From positions 186,001 through 250,000 of the forward strand of contig FJUW01000030.1 in NCBI GenBank assembly GCA_900074885.1: a DNA stretch of 64,000 nt, given 5' to 3'. Of this stretch, positions 1 through 13,426 are shown one piece after another. The stretch comes from Rhynchosporium graminicola. Its lineage: Eukaryota > Ascomycota > Leotiomycetes > Helotiales > Ploettnerulaceae. The number at the start of each line of letters is the position of its first letter. Within the stretch, counting starts at the first letter, position 1. Below the pieces are notes generated by a model. The model had not been told where the DNA came from and made no database searches. It saw only the letters and a list, made by a program, of their open reading frames with translations. The translations under genes were made by a program, and so were the position numbers.

Positions 1-575
1 AGATCTATTATCTCGCGAAATCTGCTACTCCTATTATTATATTAAAGATTACTACTATATAATTAGTAGAGACTTAGGCTTTAAGGCGTTCTATAGAGAA
101 AATATTTAAGGAGTTAGAGTTTATTAAGGTAGTAAGTTACGATCTTAAACCCTTAGATACTAGTATAATACTAACGTGATATAAGATCTAGATCTTTTAA
201 TAGTAGATTTAGCGAAATCTAAGTTAATAGTATAAACGATATTAAAGTAGATAAAAGAGTTAAATAATATTATATAGGAATTTATAAAGAAAGCTATATT
301 TAAAGCTACGATATCTAATACTAAGAGAAAGAGGAATTTGCCTTCTAGTTCAGAGATAATATCAGATCTAGATACTCCTAGACCCTCTCTAAAGAAGAAA
401 GCCCGTAGGATTAGCTATTATACTTAGTCTACTACTAAAGCTACGTTAGTAGATTTAGGTAAGAAGTTAGATATAGTAATTCCGGTTCTAGATATTCCAG
501 ACTTACTAGAAGCTCTAGAGAACTTAGAGGAGAAAGCTAGTAAAGTAGAGATAGTTAAAGAAGTAGACTTTTAGA
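1..575 (+). pseudogene. Antisense coding remnant at the 3' side of element A
   Basis: Runs opposite to gag-pol of element A and is homologous to the minus-strand remnant at 20288-21310 of element B. From 341 the frame reads LPSSSEI.SDLDTPRPSLKK with one internal stop (TAG at 427-429) and ends in TAG at 573-575. Conservative differences between the two copies suggest a real protein before RIP. The family is not recognised. Confidence 0.5.
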
Positions 576-701
576 TATAGCGTTATTACGAAGTATAATC
601 AGGAGATTATCTTTAGTAATAAATTCTAATACTAGTAACTATAATAGCTTATTATCCTCTAAGTAACTATAGTCGTCTATTCCGTCTTCCTAGGCCTTAA
701 T

Positions 702-3700
702 CTACTAATCTAGTCTACGTAGAGGTCTAGGTTTACTTAGGTTAGTAGCGTAGAAGTCTCTGAGCTTATATAGAGTACCTATTAGATCGGAAGTATTATA
801 CTAAGTTAGGTCCGGGTTATAGCTTAGCTAACTAACCTAATACTTTAGATTACCTCTTAGGAGCTATATAGTAAGTATATCTTATAACTCCTACTCTTCT
901 TAAGTAGCGATAACCTCTAAGAGTAAGTTTAGTAACTCCTAGCTTAGTAATAAGTTATCCGAGTCCTTAAAGAGTAATTCGGGAGCGAATATATTATAAA
1001 TAGAAGATCCCGGGGGTAAATCTAGCTTATAGGAGTATCCGATCTTAGCTAGGACCTAGTACGATCCTACTTAGAGACTAGATAGCTTCTTACTTAGCTA
1101 GTAATTCTTAAGGTTCCTTATAGAGAGGAATACCTTATCTCTAACTTCTTAGTCGATACTACGCCGTTTCGGGTCAGTTATAGCGCTTATCTTATACTAA
1201 GTAGCTAGTATATTAGCTTTTATAATCTCAATAGTAGATTTAGTACGTTTAGCTAAGGATTTAGTATTAGTATAGTTAAGCTTCTCTTATAGTATCGATC
1301 CGGTAAGTTACTTCTAGTCCTAGCTATTCCGTAGTAGTATACTATATTTAAGGGTATATAGCGCTATATTAATAAAGTCGTAAGGTAGAGTTACTTAGGC
1401 GCGGTCTATTATTAGTAGTAGTTCGCCTTAGTTACTCTAGTAGTAATTAACGAAGGGTCTAAAGCGTTAGTTAATATACTAATTTATAATCTCCGTTTAT
1501 CTATCAGTTTACTAGTAGAAGGAGGTAGAGAGCTTAACCTTAACTCTAATTATATAGCAAAACTCTTACTAGAAAGATAAGACTAACTAAGCTCCTTAGT
1601 CGGATATAATTAACTTAAGAGTATATCCGAAACGATATATCTATTAGATAAATAACGTTATTATCCCGCGGGTATCGATATTATAGTAGTATAGTATTAA
1701 TATAGAGTCCTTCCCTAGGTAATTAATAAATACTAATATCCTATTAAATCCTTAGTTATTAAGCGGGAAGTCCTTAAAATCTATAGCTAAGTACTATATA
1801 AAGTAGCTAAGTACTAGTAATAAGTAGAGGAATCCTTACTATTTCGTTTACTTCAGATAAGAGTACTAATAAGAGTAATAATTATAAGTATACCGTTTTA
1901 TATCCGATATAAGTCTTTTCTAGTAGTAATAAGTAGAAATCATTTCAGCGGTCTTATAAGTATTCAGATAAGCGAAAGAAACTTAATTATAGATTTCACT
2001 AATTAAATAAGTATATAGTAGAGTATAGCGTTATACGTATAGATAACTATTATAAAGTAATAAACTATCGTTAATAATATAGCTATCTCCTAATATATTC
2101 TATTTATTAGAGAATAATTCTTAGTTAAATTAGTATAGTTTCTTAATTAAATTAAAGGAGTTACGTTCAAGTTCCGGTAGCGTATTAGTCCTTAGCGATA
2201 TTAGGTATATATAACTAATTTAATTAATATAATACTTAGCTAGTTCCGCGTTAATCATAAGGTCTAAAAAATCTAGAGGTAATAAAACCAAAGATCTAAT
2301 ATCATATTTCTATTATTCCTATATCCTTAGATCTTATTTCCTATAGCTAAGGATATCAGCTTTAGCGTTATCTTTACTAAGTATATATATAATTTAAAAG
2401 TTAAATTCGGAAAGGAATTCTATCTATCTAGCTTACTTACTAGTTAGGACCTTAGTAGTTATAAAGTATTCTAAGGATCGATAGTCTATATATACGCCGG
2501 TATAACGTTATAAAGATATAAGTTCCGATCTCTATTTCCGGAAAGACTTAATAATAGCGTATAGCTCCTTATCGTAGATCTCTTAGTTTAGTTTATATCT
2601 ATTAAGAATATAAGAGTAGAATCTAATTAGATACTACTAGTTATCTTTATATAATTAAAAGATAACTCTAGCTATTATATTATCAGAAGTATTAGTTTCT
2701 AGTTTAGTCTATAATTCAGAGTCGAAATAGTATAGTTTCTATACCGATAGTAGCTATTAATATAAATCGTCGAAGGACTTCTTATAATCGTTAGTGAAAT
2801 TCTATAGTACTATAGGCCGAGTAAGCACTAAGAGAGGTTTAGTAATAAGGCCGAAATTCCGAATAAATTAATAATAGAACTTATAGAATCCTAAGAAGGA
2901 TTTTATAGCTATTACTATTTCGGAGTACTTCTAGTCTACTAATAGTATTACCTTCTCGGGATCTGGCTCGATTCTGTTAGTAATAATAATATATCTGAGG
3001 TATTTAGTCCGAGTAACGTAGAATTCGCTTTTCTTAATATCTACTTAGAGTCCGGTATCTATTAAGCGTTATAGTACTAATTTAACGTATTCCTTATATT
3101 CCTAGAGCGTTTCCGAGTATATAAGGATATTATCTAAGTAAGCTATATAAAAGTTATCTAAGTAGTCTAGTAGTATATTATTTATATATTATTAATATAT
3201 ACTAAGTCCGTTATAGAGCTTAAAAGGTAATACTTTATATTTATAAGATCCGAAGCAAGTTCGGAAGATAATATACTCCTCTGATTCAGGGTCTATATAG
3301 ATATAATTAAATACTACTTAGATATCTAGTTTAGTAAAGATTACTACTTTAGATATACGAGTTAAGAGCTTATTAATCCTAAGTATTAAGTATAAATCCT
3401 TTCAAGTGATCGTATTAAGCTTATAATAATTAATATAGAAGCGTAATCCTCTATTAGCCTTTTTAATAAATAGTATAGATAATATAAAAGGACTTTAGCT
3501 AGATTCGATAAATCCCTTATTTAGGTTCTCTATAAGATACTCCTTAGTTACTTATAATTCGTCTATAGATTACTAATATAAGAGCGAATATATATTAAGT
3601 AATAGTTCTTCTAGAATAATTTTATAATTATATAAGTAATATAGTAGAAGAATATTAGAATCCCGCTTAGAAAAAGCTTCCTTAAGAGTATAATACTATT

Positions 3701-5972
3701 CCGGTAGCTTTTCAGTTATAAGTCGTTCGGTATTAGGATCCTTAAGAGAGTCGCTATTTAGATAGTCTTATAAGAGGTAGTCTATCTCGTAGATACTAGT
3801 AAAGAATAATTCGGAACCTTTACGTTTTATATTAAAGTAAAAAGCTATAGTACTAATTTAGTAAATCGGAACTAGTTTCCAGATCCTTAGAGGTTAAGAG
3901 GAGTACTTATAATAGAGTTTTAGCGTAGATACCTTTCTTAATAAATTCGGAGTAGAAAAGGATTCGGATTCCTTAGCGATAAGCGGAAATAAGTTAAAAG
4001 GTAAGGATAATACGTTAATATGCTATATCGCTACTATTTAGTATAATTAGTATTAGTCTAGCTAGTTTATAGCTAAGTCCCGCGCGTTAGTATCGATTTA
4101 ATAAGATCGATTAATATTAGGTTTATAAGATAGTAGAGTTATAATTATCTCCTTATCGTATTAGAGAGTAGCTAGATAGCGTTCCGACTATAGTAGCTTA
4201 TAGTAGAGCGTATTTAGCTTAACTTAAAATCGTTATATCTATTTAATACTAATAATTATATCTTATTATCCTAAATCGAGAAGAATAAAAAAGTAGTTAT
4301 AAATACACTTACTATTAATAGAAAAGTATAAACGTATAAAATAAGTAATATAAGTTCTAATAGATTATTAGAAACTATATATTAGAATAGAATAAAGTAG
4401 TAGCTCGATTTTGATACTAAGGGCCCCTGATAGTCGTCTGGTAAGAGTACGATTAATAAATAGATAACTATTCGCTCCGGTATCGATCAAGCTATTTATA
4501 GAGACTCTTAGCTTATTTATACTAACTATAATTAGGTATATAAATTACTTACTTCCTATTAAGGAGTTAAGGTCTAGATTAGAGAGATTATACTTATATA
4601 GACCTAGGAAGGAGTTTTTACCTAAGCCTTATCGTTTCCCTCTAGTATTAGTCTAGATTCGGAGGGTATATCTTCTATTACTTCCTTAGTTACTAAATCC
4701 TCTTCCGGAAATTTATTAATTAATTAAACCTTAGGCGAGTTAGGGTAATCTAGCTTAATATAACTAAGCTATCTATAACTATAATACCTAAGGGGTTCTT
4801 CAGTCGAGGTAGTAGGGCGTTTTAGCGCAGAGGGAGTACTGGACTATACCGGGATAGAGGTACGTACGTATAGTATAAGAGTAGTTTATTAAGGAGCTAA
4901 GCTTAAGGACCGGTAAGAAGTAGAACTAGTAGTAATCGTAGTAGTAATAGTAAGCTTACGGTACTATACTTAGGTAGTAGCTTTCTTAGGATAGGTACGT
5001 TCTGAGTTATAGCGACGCTTAGTATTAAAAGAAAGTAAGGATCTAACTATAGAAGTATAGTCCTTATTCTATATTAGTTTAATAATAAGAGTTAAAGCGC
5101 GTAAGGATAATATAATCTTATCTTATATATAGAAGAATTACTCTTTCTTTTTAACCTTACTTTAGATAGTAGTACTTTAAAATCGACTACGAAACTCGGC
5201 GAAAGTCTCGCGTATATAACTAGGTTATTATATTTCTAAGTAATAGAAAGCGTTATAATAGTTATCTTTCTCTAAACTAGTAAGAAAGTTCTTCTCTAAT
5301 AAGGAGATTATTTTATTATTAGTTTTAAACTTATTAGCGAGGTACTAAAGCGTAAGATACTCCTTAGCTAATCTAGTAACTAGCCCCTATACGAGAACGC
5401 GCCGGGAGAAGTCCGTAGAGTAGTAGTTAGCGTTTATAGCTAGCTAGTCTCGTATCGATACTCTCTATTAGAGGAAAGTAAAGTCTGATCTATTATCTAG
5501 GGGTAGGATCTTCTTAGTAAGATAAGACTTCCTAAGGCGTGATTCTACTGATTTAGCGCCGGGAGAGGAAGATAGTTTATTAGGAATAGTATCCTCTTTC
5601 TTAGTGCTATATATCGGAATAGAGTTTATTAGGTTATTAAACTCCGCTATACGCGGAGATTATAGTATTAGTTCTAGTAGAAGAGTCGAAGATAAGTAAG
5701 GGACTCCTATAAGGAACTTATCTTATATAGAGATTAATCTATTTATAGTATCTTCTAAAGAGTTATTCTTTTCCTTCTAGTCCGCTAATTGTTATAAGAG
5801 GGAACGGATCAGGTTCGAGTCACCTGCAGTAGTAGGAGTACTTAGTGATTATACTCCTAGTGAATTTCGCTTTTGTTTTCCTTTCTCTCTTAGTTAGTAC
5901 TTCCTTAATAAGGTATTAATATTCTCTAGGGTAAGAGATATTTAGAGTAAAGAAGGGTATAATAGATTAAGT
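702..5972 (-). pseudogene. Degenerate gag-pol of element A
   Basis: Limits are projected from element B by collinearity. Read on the minus strand it carries the same order as B: gag with CCHC knuckle, aspartic protease, reverse transcriptase, RNase H, integrase, chromodomain. No long open frame remains; TAG and TAA codons lie where CAG, CGA or TGG would be expected. Boundaries are approximate. Confidence 0.75.
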
Positions 5973-6359
5973 TCAGAGGTAAAGCGGGAGGGATCGCGTC
6001 AGGTTCCCCTAGAACTAGAGGGGTCTCTAGTTTATTAATTAAGAGCTATAATAGTAGCTTAAAAAGGAGTATATTAGGGCTATTTCGGCGGTAATACGTA
6101 GAAGTTAAAGTTCCGGGGTATTTATTACACTTTCTTTAAAATCTATCTATAATTCCTTTATATTAAAAGGGTTATTAAAGGAGCGTTAGCGAAAACCTCC
6201 TCTATTATACTATTTGCGATAAGCTAAATTAAACCCTGATTTATAGTTATCCGAGAGATCTCTAGTATCTTAGCTATATGCGAGTAGTTATCGAATAACT
6301 AACTTAGTAGTAAGATATTATAGTAAGTTATCTCTAGCTATCTTAATCTTTTTATTTAA

Positions 6360-6627
6360 TATAACGATATAAGACTTAAAGCGATATATAAGTAAGAATA
6401 AATAAGTAAGGAGGCTAAGAGCGATCTTATATAGTCTACTACGAAGGAAATAAAAAGATAAGGAAGGAAGAAGAAGAGAGATAGAGTAAAAAGAAACTTA
6501 TATATATAAGCCGGTACTAGACCGATACTATAACGAGTCGGATACTAGTTCTGCCGGGATACCTATGAACTTAGGCCCTATTATCTATCCTTCTTCTCAT
6601 GTGATATTCAGGTGAGCTGTCGTCACA
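6360..6627 (-). repeat. 5' LTR of element A
   Basis: About 268 bp and homologous to the two 267-bp LTRs of element B. Its outer end is the best preserved of the family: on the minus strand it begins TGTGACGACAGCTC, whereas the copies in B read TATGACG, as expected from RIP of TpG. The inner end at 6360 reads TATAACGATA on the plus strand, the RIP form of the complement of the terminal TGTCGTTACA. Confidence 0.9.
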
Positions 6628-6999
6628 GTTAAATATAAGTAATTATTAGACTCCGCTTATTTTCCGTTAGCTTACTATCTTTTAGTACTAGTAGAGTACC
6701 TCTAGCTCTTATTTTAGAGCTCTACTAAGCCTCTTAGAGACTCCGTAAGAGATATAGCGGAATATATATCTTTTCTATAGTATTATTTTCTTAAGAATTT
6801 GAAAATCTAAAATTAAATCCTAAAATTAATCTTCTTTTTCTTTTTCTTTTTTATCTTATAAAAATATAACTCTTTTCGTTTGAAAACGCCCGGATCCTAA
6901 CTAAATTATATTAGAAACTCTCTTTCTCTCTTTGTATCCCTATAAATAACTCTTTCCTTAATATTCCTCCTAGGGTCTACTTATTCCTACTTAGCGTTT

Positions 7000-9900
7000 C
7001 GATTTCCCCTTTTCGTCTTCTTTTCTTACTTAAATAAGAGTCTATTATATATATTAGCGTTCTTATATTTCAGCTCGTATTTATCTAAAGCTGCGGAGTC
7101 TACTAAGTTTTCTAAGGGTTCTTATATTAGTTTATAGTAACCTAACTATTTTATAAGTACTTCTTTAAACTTTCTCTTTCCTCTTTTCTTATCTCTTATA
7201 TAAAGGATCTATTCTACTGAAAACTCTTTATACGTCTTAAATAGGACTAGATCCGGTTATTTATTATTAGTCTCTTACTCTATTAAGGAGTCATTACTAG
7301 TAGGTTATAGTAAATCCGTATAGAATACTAAGTGAATATTCTTAAGGATCCCGGATAATCGTATAGATAATAGCGAAAGTACTTCTTCTACTATATATTT
7401 AGTATATTTAGTATCTAAGCTCCTCTTCGGATAGTTCGTTTAGTAGTTATATAAGTCTAGCTATATCTTATCGCTTTTCCGATAGATTAGTACTAGAGTC
7501 TGGGTTTTATTAGTATTATCCTCCTGTTTCTATATAGCTTTAGCTATATTTACCTAGTATAACTTAGTGATATCCTTTATCTTCGTAATAAAAGCTCTAG
7601 CTCTTTCGCTCGACTTAAGTTTAGTATTTTCTTTAGTCTCCGGTTCTAATAGTATAGGAAATAGCGCTTTATAGCTATATATTATGAAGAATAGACTTAT
7701 CCTAAGTCCTGCTTAATATTAGCTATTTAATACGAGTTATACTATAGGAAGCTACTTCTTCTAGTCCGACTGCTTTTAGTTAATAAAATTTCGTAAATAA
7801 GCTTATACCTCTTGATTTAGTCTTTCTAGGCCTCTGTTTATTTATAGGTAGTATATAGAGCTTAATCTCTATTATACGCCTAAAAGTCGATAAAATATCT
7901 TCTAGAACGTACTTATCTAATTCGCTCCTCTATCGCTTATAATAGCTCTTAGTATACTATAATAACGTATCTAGTAGTCTATAAACCTCCCTGCGTATTC
8001 CTCTGCTTTTATACTAAGTATCGCCTCTAATACGATAGAACTTACTTAATCTATCTTTAATTATCTAAAAGTATTAGTTCTCTTAAGAGTTTAGTAAATC
8101 GGTTATAAAGTTTATTAAGATCTCCTAGAAGAATTAATTAAATACCAGTAGTAATCGAAGAAGTCCGTATATATATTCCCTCTATATCTTATTTCTTCTA
8201 TAGTAGTCGTAGTTCCTTAAGAATTATCGGATATGCTTCGATTATAAAAGCTAGTAGAATTACCTTCCTAGTATAAAGGCAGTAGAATCCTTACTGAGAT
8301 ACTTATATACTAGTATATTATAGATAGATTAGATTAACTTCGTTCTTAATATATTATCCTTTACTATATCTTCCGCAGAGTCTATAGAATATATAGTTCT
8401 TAGTACTTATAATTTACCTTAATAATATAGTCTTCCTTTCGTATCGATACTATAGTCTCTTACTTGCACTTTAAGCTTAATTTCGCTAAGTAAAGACCGG
8501 GCTCCGCTCCGAATAATATAGAGTATAGTTTTATATATTATATTATTTTCGACTGCCTTTTCCTAGTATTCGTTTAGTTATTTATCCTAGAAGGGTCCTA
8601 GAGTCCGGTTCTAGAAATCTGCGGAATCGAGACTCTCTATTATTCTTACTTAATATATCTTACTCCTTTCGCGATAAGGTATCCGGAATAATTACTTCGC
8701 TCCTCGGGCGAAATACTAAAGAGAACTAGAATATAGCTAAAGTCTTATACTAGCGTATCTATTATTCTAATAACTATTTCTTTATTATAAAATATTCTAG
8801 GTTCTTATAATTTATCTAAATTATAAAGGAGTATACTGACTTTAGTTCAGGGGCTTAGAACTTTAAGCTTATACTATTATAAGTATTTCTTTATTATAGA
8901 TATCGTAATTAATTTCGGCCTTATTTAGCTTTCGTGAGAAAAACCTAATAAAGTAAAGAACTCTATTCTTTTCTTATAGAAGCGCGCCTCCTAATATAAA
9001 CTTATTATAATTAGTTTCTAAGAATATAAGCGCTTCCGGGTCTTATTATACTATTATAAGCGCTTTAGTGAATTTCGTTTTTAAGATCTCGAACGCTTCC
9101 TTCTCTTATTTTCCTTAGGAAAATAGCGTTCTTTTACTAGTAAGCGTAGTTAAGAGCTTAGCTATCTTTAAGTAGTTTAGTATAAACCCCTTATAAAAGT
9201 TAGCGAACTTATTAAATTATCTAAGCTCTTTTATTATTATAAGTAATTTCTAGTTTTTAATCACTTCTACTTTTTCTAAGTCGGATCTTACCTTTTTTCT
9301 ATTAGTATATATAATAAATCCTAAGTATTTAATTATCTTCTTAGTGAACTTACTCTTCTCGATATCGAGGAATACGCCTTTATCCTAAAGCTTCTAGAGT
9401 ATAGTTCGTACTTTTACTATAAAATTATCTCTTGATCCACTAGAAAACATAATAATATTATCTATATACGCGGATATATATTCGTCGAGTTCTTTCTATA
9501 ATAAACTATTAATATACTATTAGAAAGTAGCTAGTACCTCTAATAACTCGAACGGATATATAAGCTACTTAAATAGACTAATGCGAGTATAGAATACTAT
9601 TTTATATTTATAGCTTTTAGCTATTTGAATCTTATAGAAAGCTCAAATAATATCTACTTTAGTTAACTACTTAGATCTCGTGAGAGAACGAAAGGTCTCT
9701 GATATAAGTAGTAAGGGGTACTAATCTAGTGTCGTAATTATATTTAATACTTAGTAATTATAATAGAAACGTAAGCTTCCCTCTGGTTTCTTTATAAAAA
9801 GGATAAGTACTAAAGCTTCTAATATACTTTCTTAAATATATCCTTTTTCTAATAACTTATTTAGTGATTTCCTTAGTACTAGGAGTTTATCTTTTAATAT

Positions 9901-11870
9901 ACTATATAGTAGCCCCTATAGTAGTACTAGCCGGGATTTATCTAATTACTCGCAGATCCTGATCTAGTAATTAATTCCTAGGCGATAAGGTGCTAGCTTA
10001 TTCGCTTCCTATTAGGAAAATAGCAGAGCTATATCCTTAAGCTCTAGTAGAAATATCCTTTTAAGTTCCTTTATTATTAACTCTACTTTCTTCGATATTA
10101 CCTTTTTAATATTATCCGGTGATACTATAGCTATTATTATTAATATACCGGAGTCCGGTATATATAAGGGCTACGAGTCTTCGCGACTCTTATAGTTACG
10201 CTCCTCTAATACCTATTGTTATACTACGCTATAATAGAACTAATACTTCTCTAGCGTAATCTGTACCTTATTAATCGCTTTCTAAGGATTTCTTAGTATA
10301 ATTAGGAAGGATAAGTTAGTGATAATATAAGCGTAAACTGATTAGTTATATCTTATAATATCTATTTAGAAGGATATAACCCTTCTATTTTCGTACCCCT
10401 TAGTGATTTAGATACGCTTTTTACTTTATAAGTCTTATTACTAATATAGCGGAGACTAAGACTATTCGCTAGGTCTTTATTAATTATAATATAGTACTAG
10501 TAGCTTTTATTAATAAGAGTAAATATTCCGAAAGTATTTTAAAGGACTATATCTATATATATAAGGTTTCTATTTATAACTTTCTTAAATTCACTTTATC
10601 TTTCTACTAATACTCCTTCCTCTCTTATCTCCTGATTTCGAGCGAGAGCTAGTCTTTTCTCGACTCTCTTTCATCGGAATCCTTATAGTTATTATCGTCC
10701 TCTAGTAGTAAGCCTGACTCGACTGAGCTAATAATCGTAAGCTTTATAGCTACGCTATAAGTATAGTCGCGGATACGATATCCGGCTATTCTATATTAGT
10801 AATAGAGTCTTTTCTTATGGTAATATTCTCTTTCTGCTTTATTGACCTATTTAGCTCTCTATTTACCTCTTATATTCTTACGATATTCTTTATTATCCGG
10901 GCGGCTTCTTTTAATAAATATCAGGACTATTATAGTATCCTTATTAGTATCTACTCTAAGTATTAAGGAAGAACCCGCTATATATAAGCTAATTATTACG
11001 TTTAATCCGAAGTCCTTATTCCTCTCCCTTTACCTCTTATTAGCTAATTTAAATTAGTTTATCTCCTCGAGGTTTATAATAATACGCTCTATTTCCCCTG
11101 AGAACTAGTAGTAATCCGCTATCTTAACTATAGAAGCTATATATATTCGGATAGGGCTTAAGGAAGTATTCTTTAAATAACTGATTTTTATATTATCCTT
11201 CTAGTTTTCCCTGCTTATACTAAGTAGGAGTCTATCGAATTCTAGCTAGTATTTATACTAAGGTTATCCTATAGAGTACTTAAGATTCGATAGTTATTTT
11301 AGCACTTTAGCTTATTTATTACTATCTGCGAAGACCTCCTCGAGTCGCGCGAAGAAACACTCGGGAGCTTTATTTTTTATTGTATCTCCTTTCTCTTAAA
11401 AATACTATATTCGAATTCGTTCTTAAGAGAGAAGAGTATTATAAATAATATCTTAGTAATAATTAGCAGATAGCGTTAATTTTAACGTAAAGCGAACTTA
11501 GTAAGAGCTCTTAATCCTAAGTAAGTAATCCCGGAAAGTATCTGCTTTACTATTCTAAGATAGTAGCTTCTAACTTATAAGAGCTAACTCTTCTTTATTA
11601 GGGTTAAAGCGAGGTATTAATATAATTAACTTGATCAGAGCTTTTATTAGCGAGTTAGTTATATACTCTTACTACTATCGTTCGGGCTCTTATTAGCTCT
11701 ATTACTAACGTCTCTCCGCTTCTTATTAGGCGGACCGCGCTAGGGCTAGCTCGGTCTCTATTAGTTATTAGTACTAATATATCTCGTTTATAGCTTAAAT
11801 TAGTTCCGCTTAAGTTATTATACGTTCTGACTACGAGTTAGCGTTTAGCGCTAGTATTATAGCGCCTTCC
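7000..11870 (-). pseudogene. Degenerate gag-pol of element E
   Basis: No long frame survives, but ordered pol motifs remain on the minus strand. The reverse transcriptase YxDD-type motif is near 9430-9475. The integrase zinc-binding region lies near 8161-8340, with an RFYWP-like stretch. The integrase core motif SDRGAN lies near 7910-7950. The order RT, then integrase, fits Ty3/gypsy rather than copia. Gag should occupy roughly 10,700-11,870; no clear CCHC knuckle was found. A 71-codon open stretch at 10842-11057 on the opposite strand is chance. Confidence 0.7.
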
Positions 11871-11872
11871 GA

Positions 11873-12105
11873 TGTAGACTAGTTAGGAGTATTTAACTTT
11901 ATTTATTTTAATCGAACTTAATATTATAAGTGAATAATATATATATAAGAGTTTATAGTAGTATTTAATAAGTTCGATAAGAAGAGAATAAGAATCTAAC
12001 CGGAAGCCGCAAGAAAAGGTACGTAGTACTAAGGCTTAACTAAGCCTTAGTTAGCGAGTCATGCTGGTAATACTAGTACTATAACCCAAGGGCTTGACCC
12101 TTATA
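11873..12105 (-). repeat. 5' LTR of element E
   Basis: About 233 bp. On the minus strand it starts TATAAGGGTC (a RIP form of TGTAAGGGTC) and ends AGTCTACA. Limits come from the point where the D leader, shared with A at 6010-6359, stops matching (about 12106) and from the TG..CA ends. There is no second copy in the window, so limits are inferred. Confidence 0.6.
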
Positions 12106-12736
12106 CCCTAGAACTAAAGGAGTCTCTAAATTATTAGTTAAGAGCTATAATAGTAGCTTAAAAAGGGGTATATTAGGACTATTTCGGCAGTAATATATAA
12201 AGGTTAAAGTTCCGGAGTATTTATTATACTTTCTTTAAAATCTATTTATAATTCCTTTATATTAAGGGAGTTATTAAAAGAGCGTTAGCGAAAACCTCCT
12301 CTATTATACTCTTTACGATAAGCTGAATTAAACCCTGATTTATAGCTATCCGAGAGATCTCTAGAATCTTAGCTATATATAAGTAGTTATCGAAGAACTA
12401 ACTTAGTAAGTAAGATATTATATTAATTTATCTCTAGCTATCTTAATCTTCTTATTTAATATAATAATATAAGACTTAAAGCGGTATATAAGTAAAGATA
12501 AAATAAGTAAGAAAGCTAAGAGCGATCTTATATAGTTTACTACTAAAGAAATAAGAAGATAAGGAAGGAAGAGAAGAGATATAGAGTATAAGGCACCTTA
12601 TATATATATACTAGTACTAGTCTGATACTATATCGAGTCGGATACTATTTATGCCGGGATGCCTATAATACCTGTGAACTTGGGCCCCGGTATCTGTCCT
12701 TCTCCTCATATGACATTCAGGTAAGCTGTCGTTATA
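12106..12736 (-). mobile_element. Element D: 5' end of a B-family chromovirus, interrupted by E
   Basis: Holds a 5' LTR (12460-12736) and about 354 bp of leader (12106-12459) that match element A at 6360-6627 and ~6010-6359. The match stops abruptly at about 12106, where the LTR of element E begins. The rest of D should lie beyond E and A, outside the window. Its right flank is element F. Confidence 0.85.
12460..12736 (-). repeat. 5' LTR of element D
   Basis: About 277 bp, same family as the LTRs of A and B. It carries a short local duplication (ATGCCTATAATACCTGTGAAC region near 12660-12680) that makes it about 10 bp longer. The outer end reads CTGTCGTTATA at 12726-12736. Confidence 0.85.
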
Positions 12737-13223
12737 GCTATTCCCCTTTCTATATATACTACAGGTACTAGCTTAGGTCAGAAGTAGATCTTACTTTTCT
12801 AGTATATTATATTAGAGCGATTTATTAAGAGCTAGATTTATAAGGATTCCCTTAACGTATTTTAAGGAGTTAATAGTAAAGAGAATAAAGAATAGGGAGA
12901 TAAGGTATTAGAGTATATTAGGATATAAGCTACTAAATTAGAATAAGTAGATATAGCCTTATACTTAGAAAGAATAAGATAGAAGGAGATATATAATCTA
13001 AGGGTATCTAGAAGGTAATATCTAAGAGTTAGCTCTATAATTATACTTTACGATTATACTATAGTTAATTAAAAGTTATATCTAAGCTTAAGAGGTCCTT
13101 TTATAGTCTTTAATATAAGTAGAGAATGTAGTAAATCTTATACCTTATAGTAAATCTACGGAATACTAATATTATAATACTTCTATATCGATTAAATAAA
13201 GCCCTTTTATCTATGAAACTTAT
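12737..13223 (+). pseudogene. Element F, left part: old Ty3/gypsy pol remnant
   Basis: Plus-strand translation near 13060-13223 gives KLYLSLRGPFIVF and, after RIP stops, YFYID.IKPFYL. This fits the post-integrase segment of fungal Ty3/gypsy polyproteins, where a GPF(V/I) motif is followed by IPR.YH.DHLKPF. The reading continues on the far side of element C at 23198, so F was the target of C. Everything upstream is too decayed to read. Confidence 0.55.
13219..13223. repeat. Target-site duplication of element C (left copy)
   Basis: CTTAT here pairs with an identical CTTAT at 23198-23202. It brackets C and shows that F sequence on both sides was once continuous. Confidence 0.88.
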
Positions 13224-13426
13224 TATAACGGCGCATAGTATACGTGGCAGATACGGGCCAGTATCGGTGCCTTAGGTATACCCTCCTTATATATATAGAG
13301 GTATAGACTCCCTTAGAGCTCTATATCTTTCTGTTTCCTTTATACTAGACTAATAAGGACCGTTCTTAACCTCCCTACTTGTTTTATTACTACTCGTATA
13401 CTATCTAGAGCCCTTATAGCGTTATA
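13224..13426 (+). repeat. 5' LTR of element C
   Basis: 203 bp, starting TATAACGGCGCATAG and ending CCCTTATAGCGTTATA. It matches 22995-23197 except for mostly RIP-type transitions. The following sequence, TTAAATAGAAAAATTAAG, resembles the corresponding primer-binding region of element B. Confidence 0.9.

Larger units (their letters stand above)
1..6627 (-). mobile_element. Element A: RIP-inactivated Ty3/gypsy chromovirus (B family), cut by the left window edge
   Basis: Reverse-oriented copy of element B (14237-22012). Position 1 matches about 20861 of B and 6360 matches 14503, so about 6.36 kb is collinear with almost no net length difference; most differences seen are C/T or G/A. The 5' LTR is 6360-6627. 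Going leftward come the leader, gag, protease, reverse transcriptase (Y-L-D-D region near 3121-3155 read on the minus strand), RNase H, integrase and chromodomain. The last ~1.15 kb and the 3' LTR lie outside the window. Its right flank, GTTAA at 6628, belongs to element E, and no polypurine tract precedes the LTR there, so A was inserted into E. Many in-frame stops make it non-functional. Confidence 0.93.
6628..12105 (-). mobile_element. Element E: second RIP-inactivated Ty3/gypsy family, interrupted by A
   Basis: Minus-strand retrotransposon with a sequence different from A/B/D. Its own 5' LTR is 11873-12105. Downstream on the minus strand are the reverse transcriptase catalytic motif (AYIDNIIMFSSGS near 9430-9475, N for D from RIP), RNase H and integrase (RAIISDRGAN near 7910-7950 followed by a QRLSS-like stretch). 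The right LTR abuts the leader of element D, so E was inserted into D. No matching 3' LTR occurs between 6628 and about 7000, so A was inserted before it and the rest of E should lie left of the window. Confidence 0.85.

Noticed and set aside
10842..11057. 71-codon plus-strand frame in element E
   Set aside because: Opposite to the pol frame, composition follows the AT bias, and no counterpart elsewhere.
6360..12736. Reading 6628-12459 as the internal region of one element with LTRs 6360-6627 and 12460-12736
   Set aside because: No polypurine tract precedes 6627 on the minus strand, the leader match to A ends abruptly at about 12106, and a separate LTR-like segment (11873-12105) starts there; nesting explains the data better.
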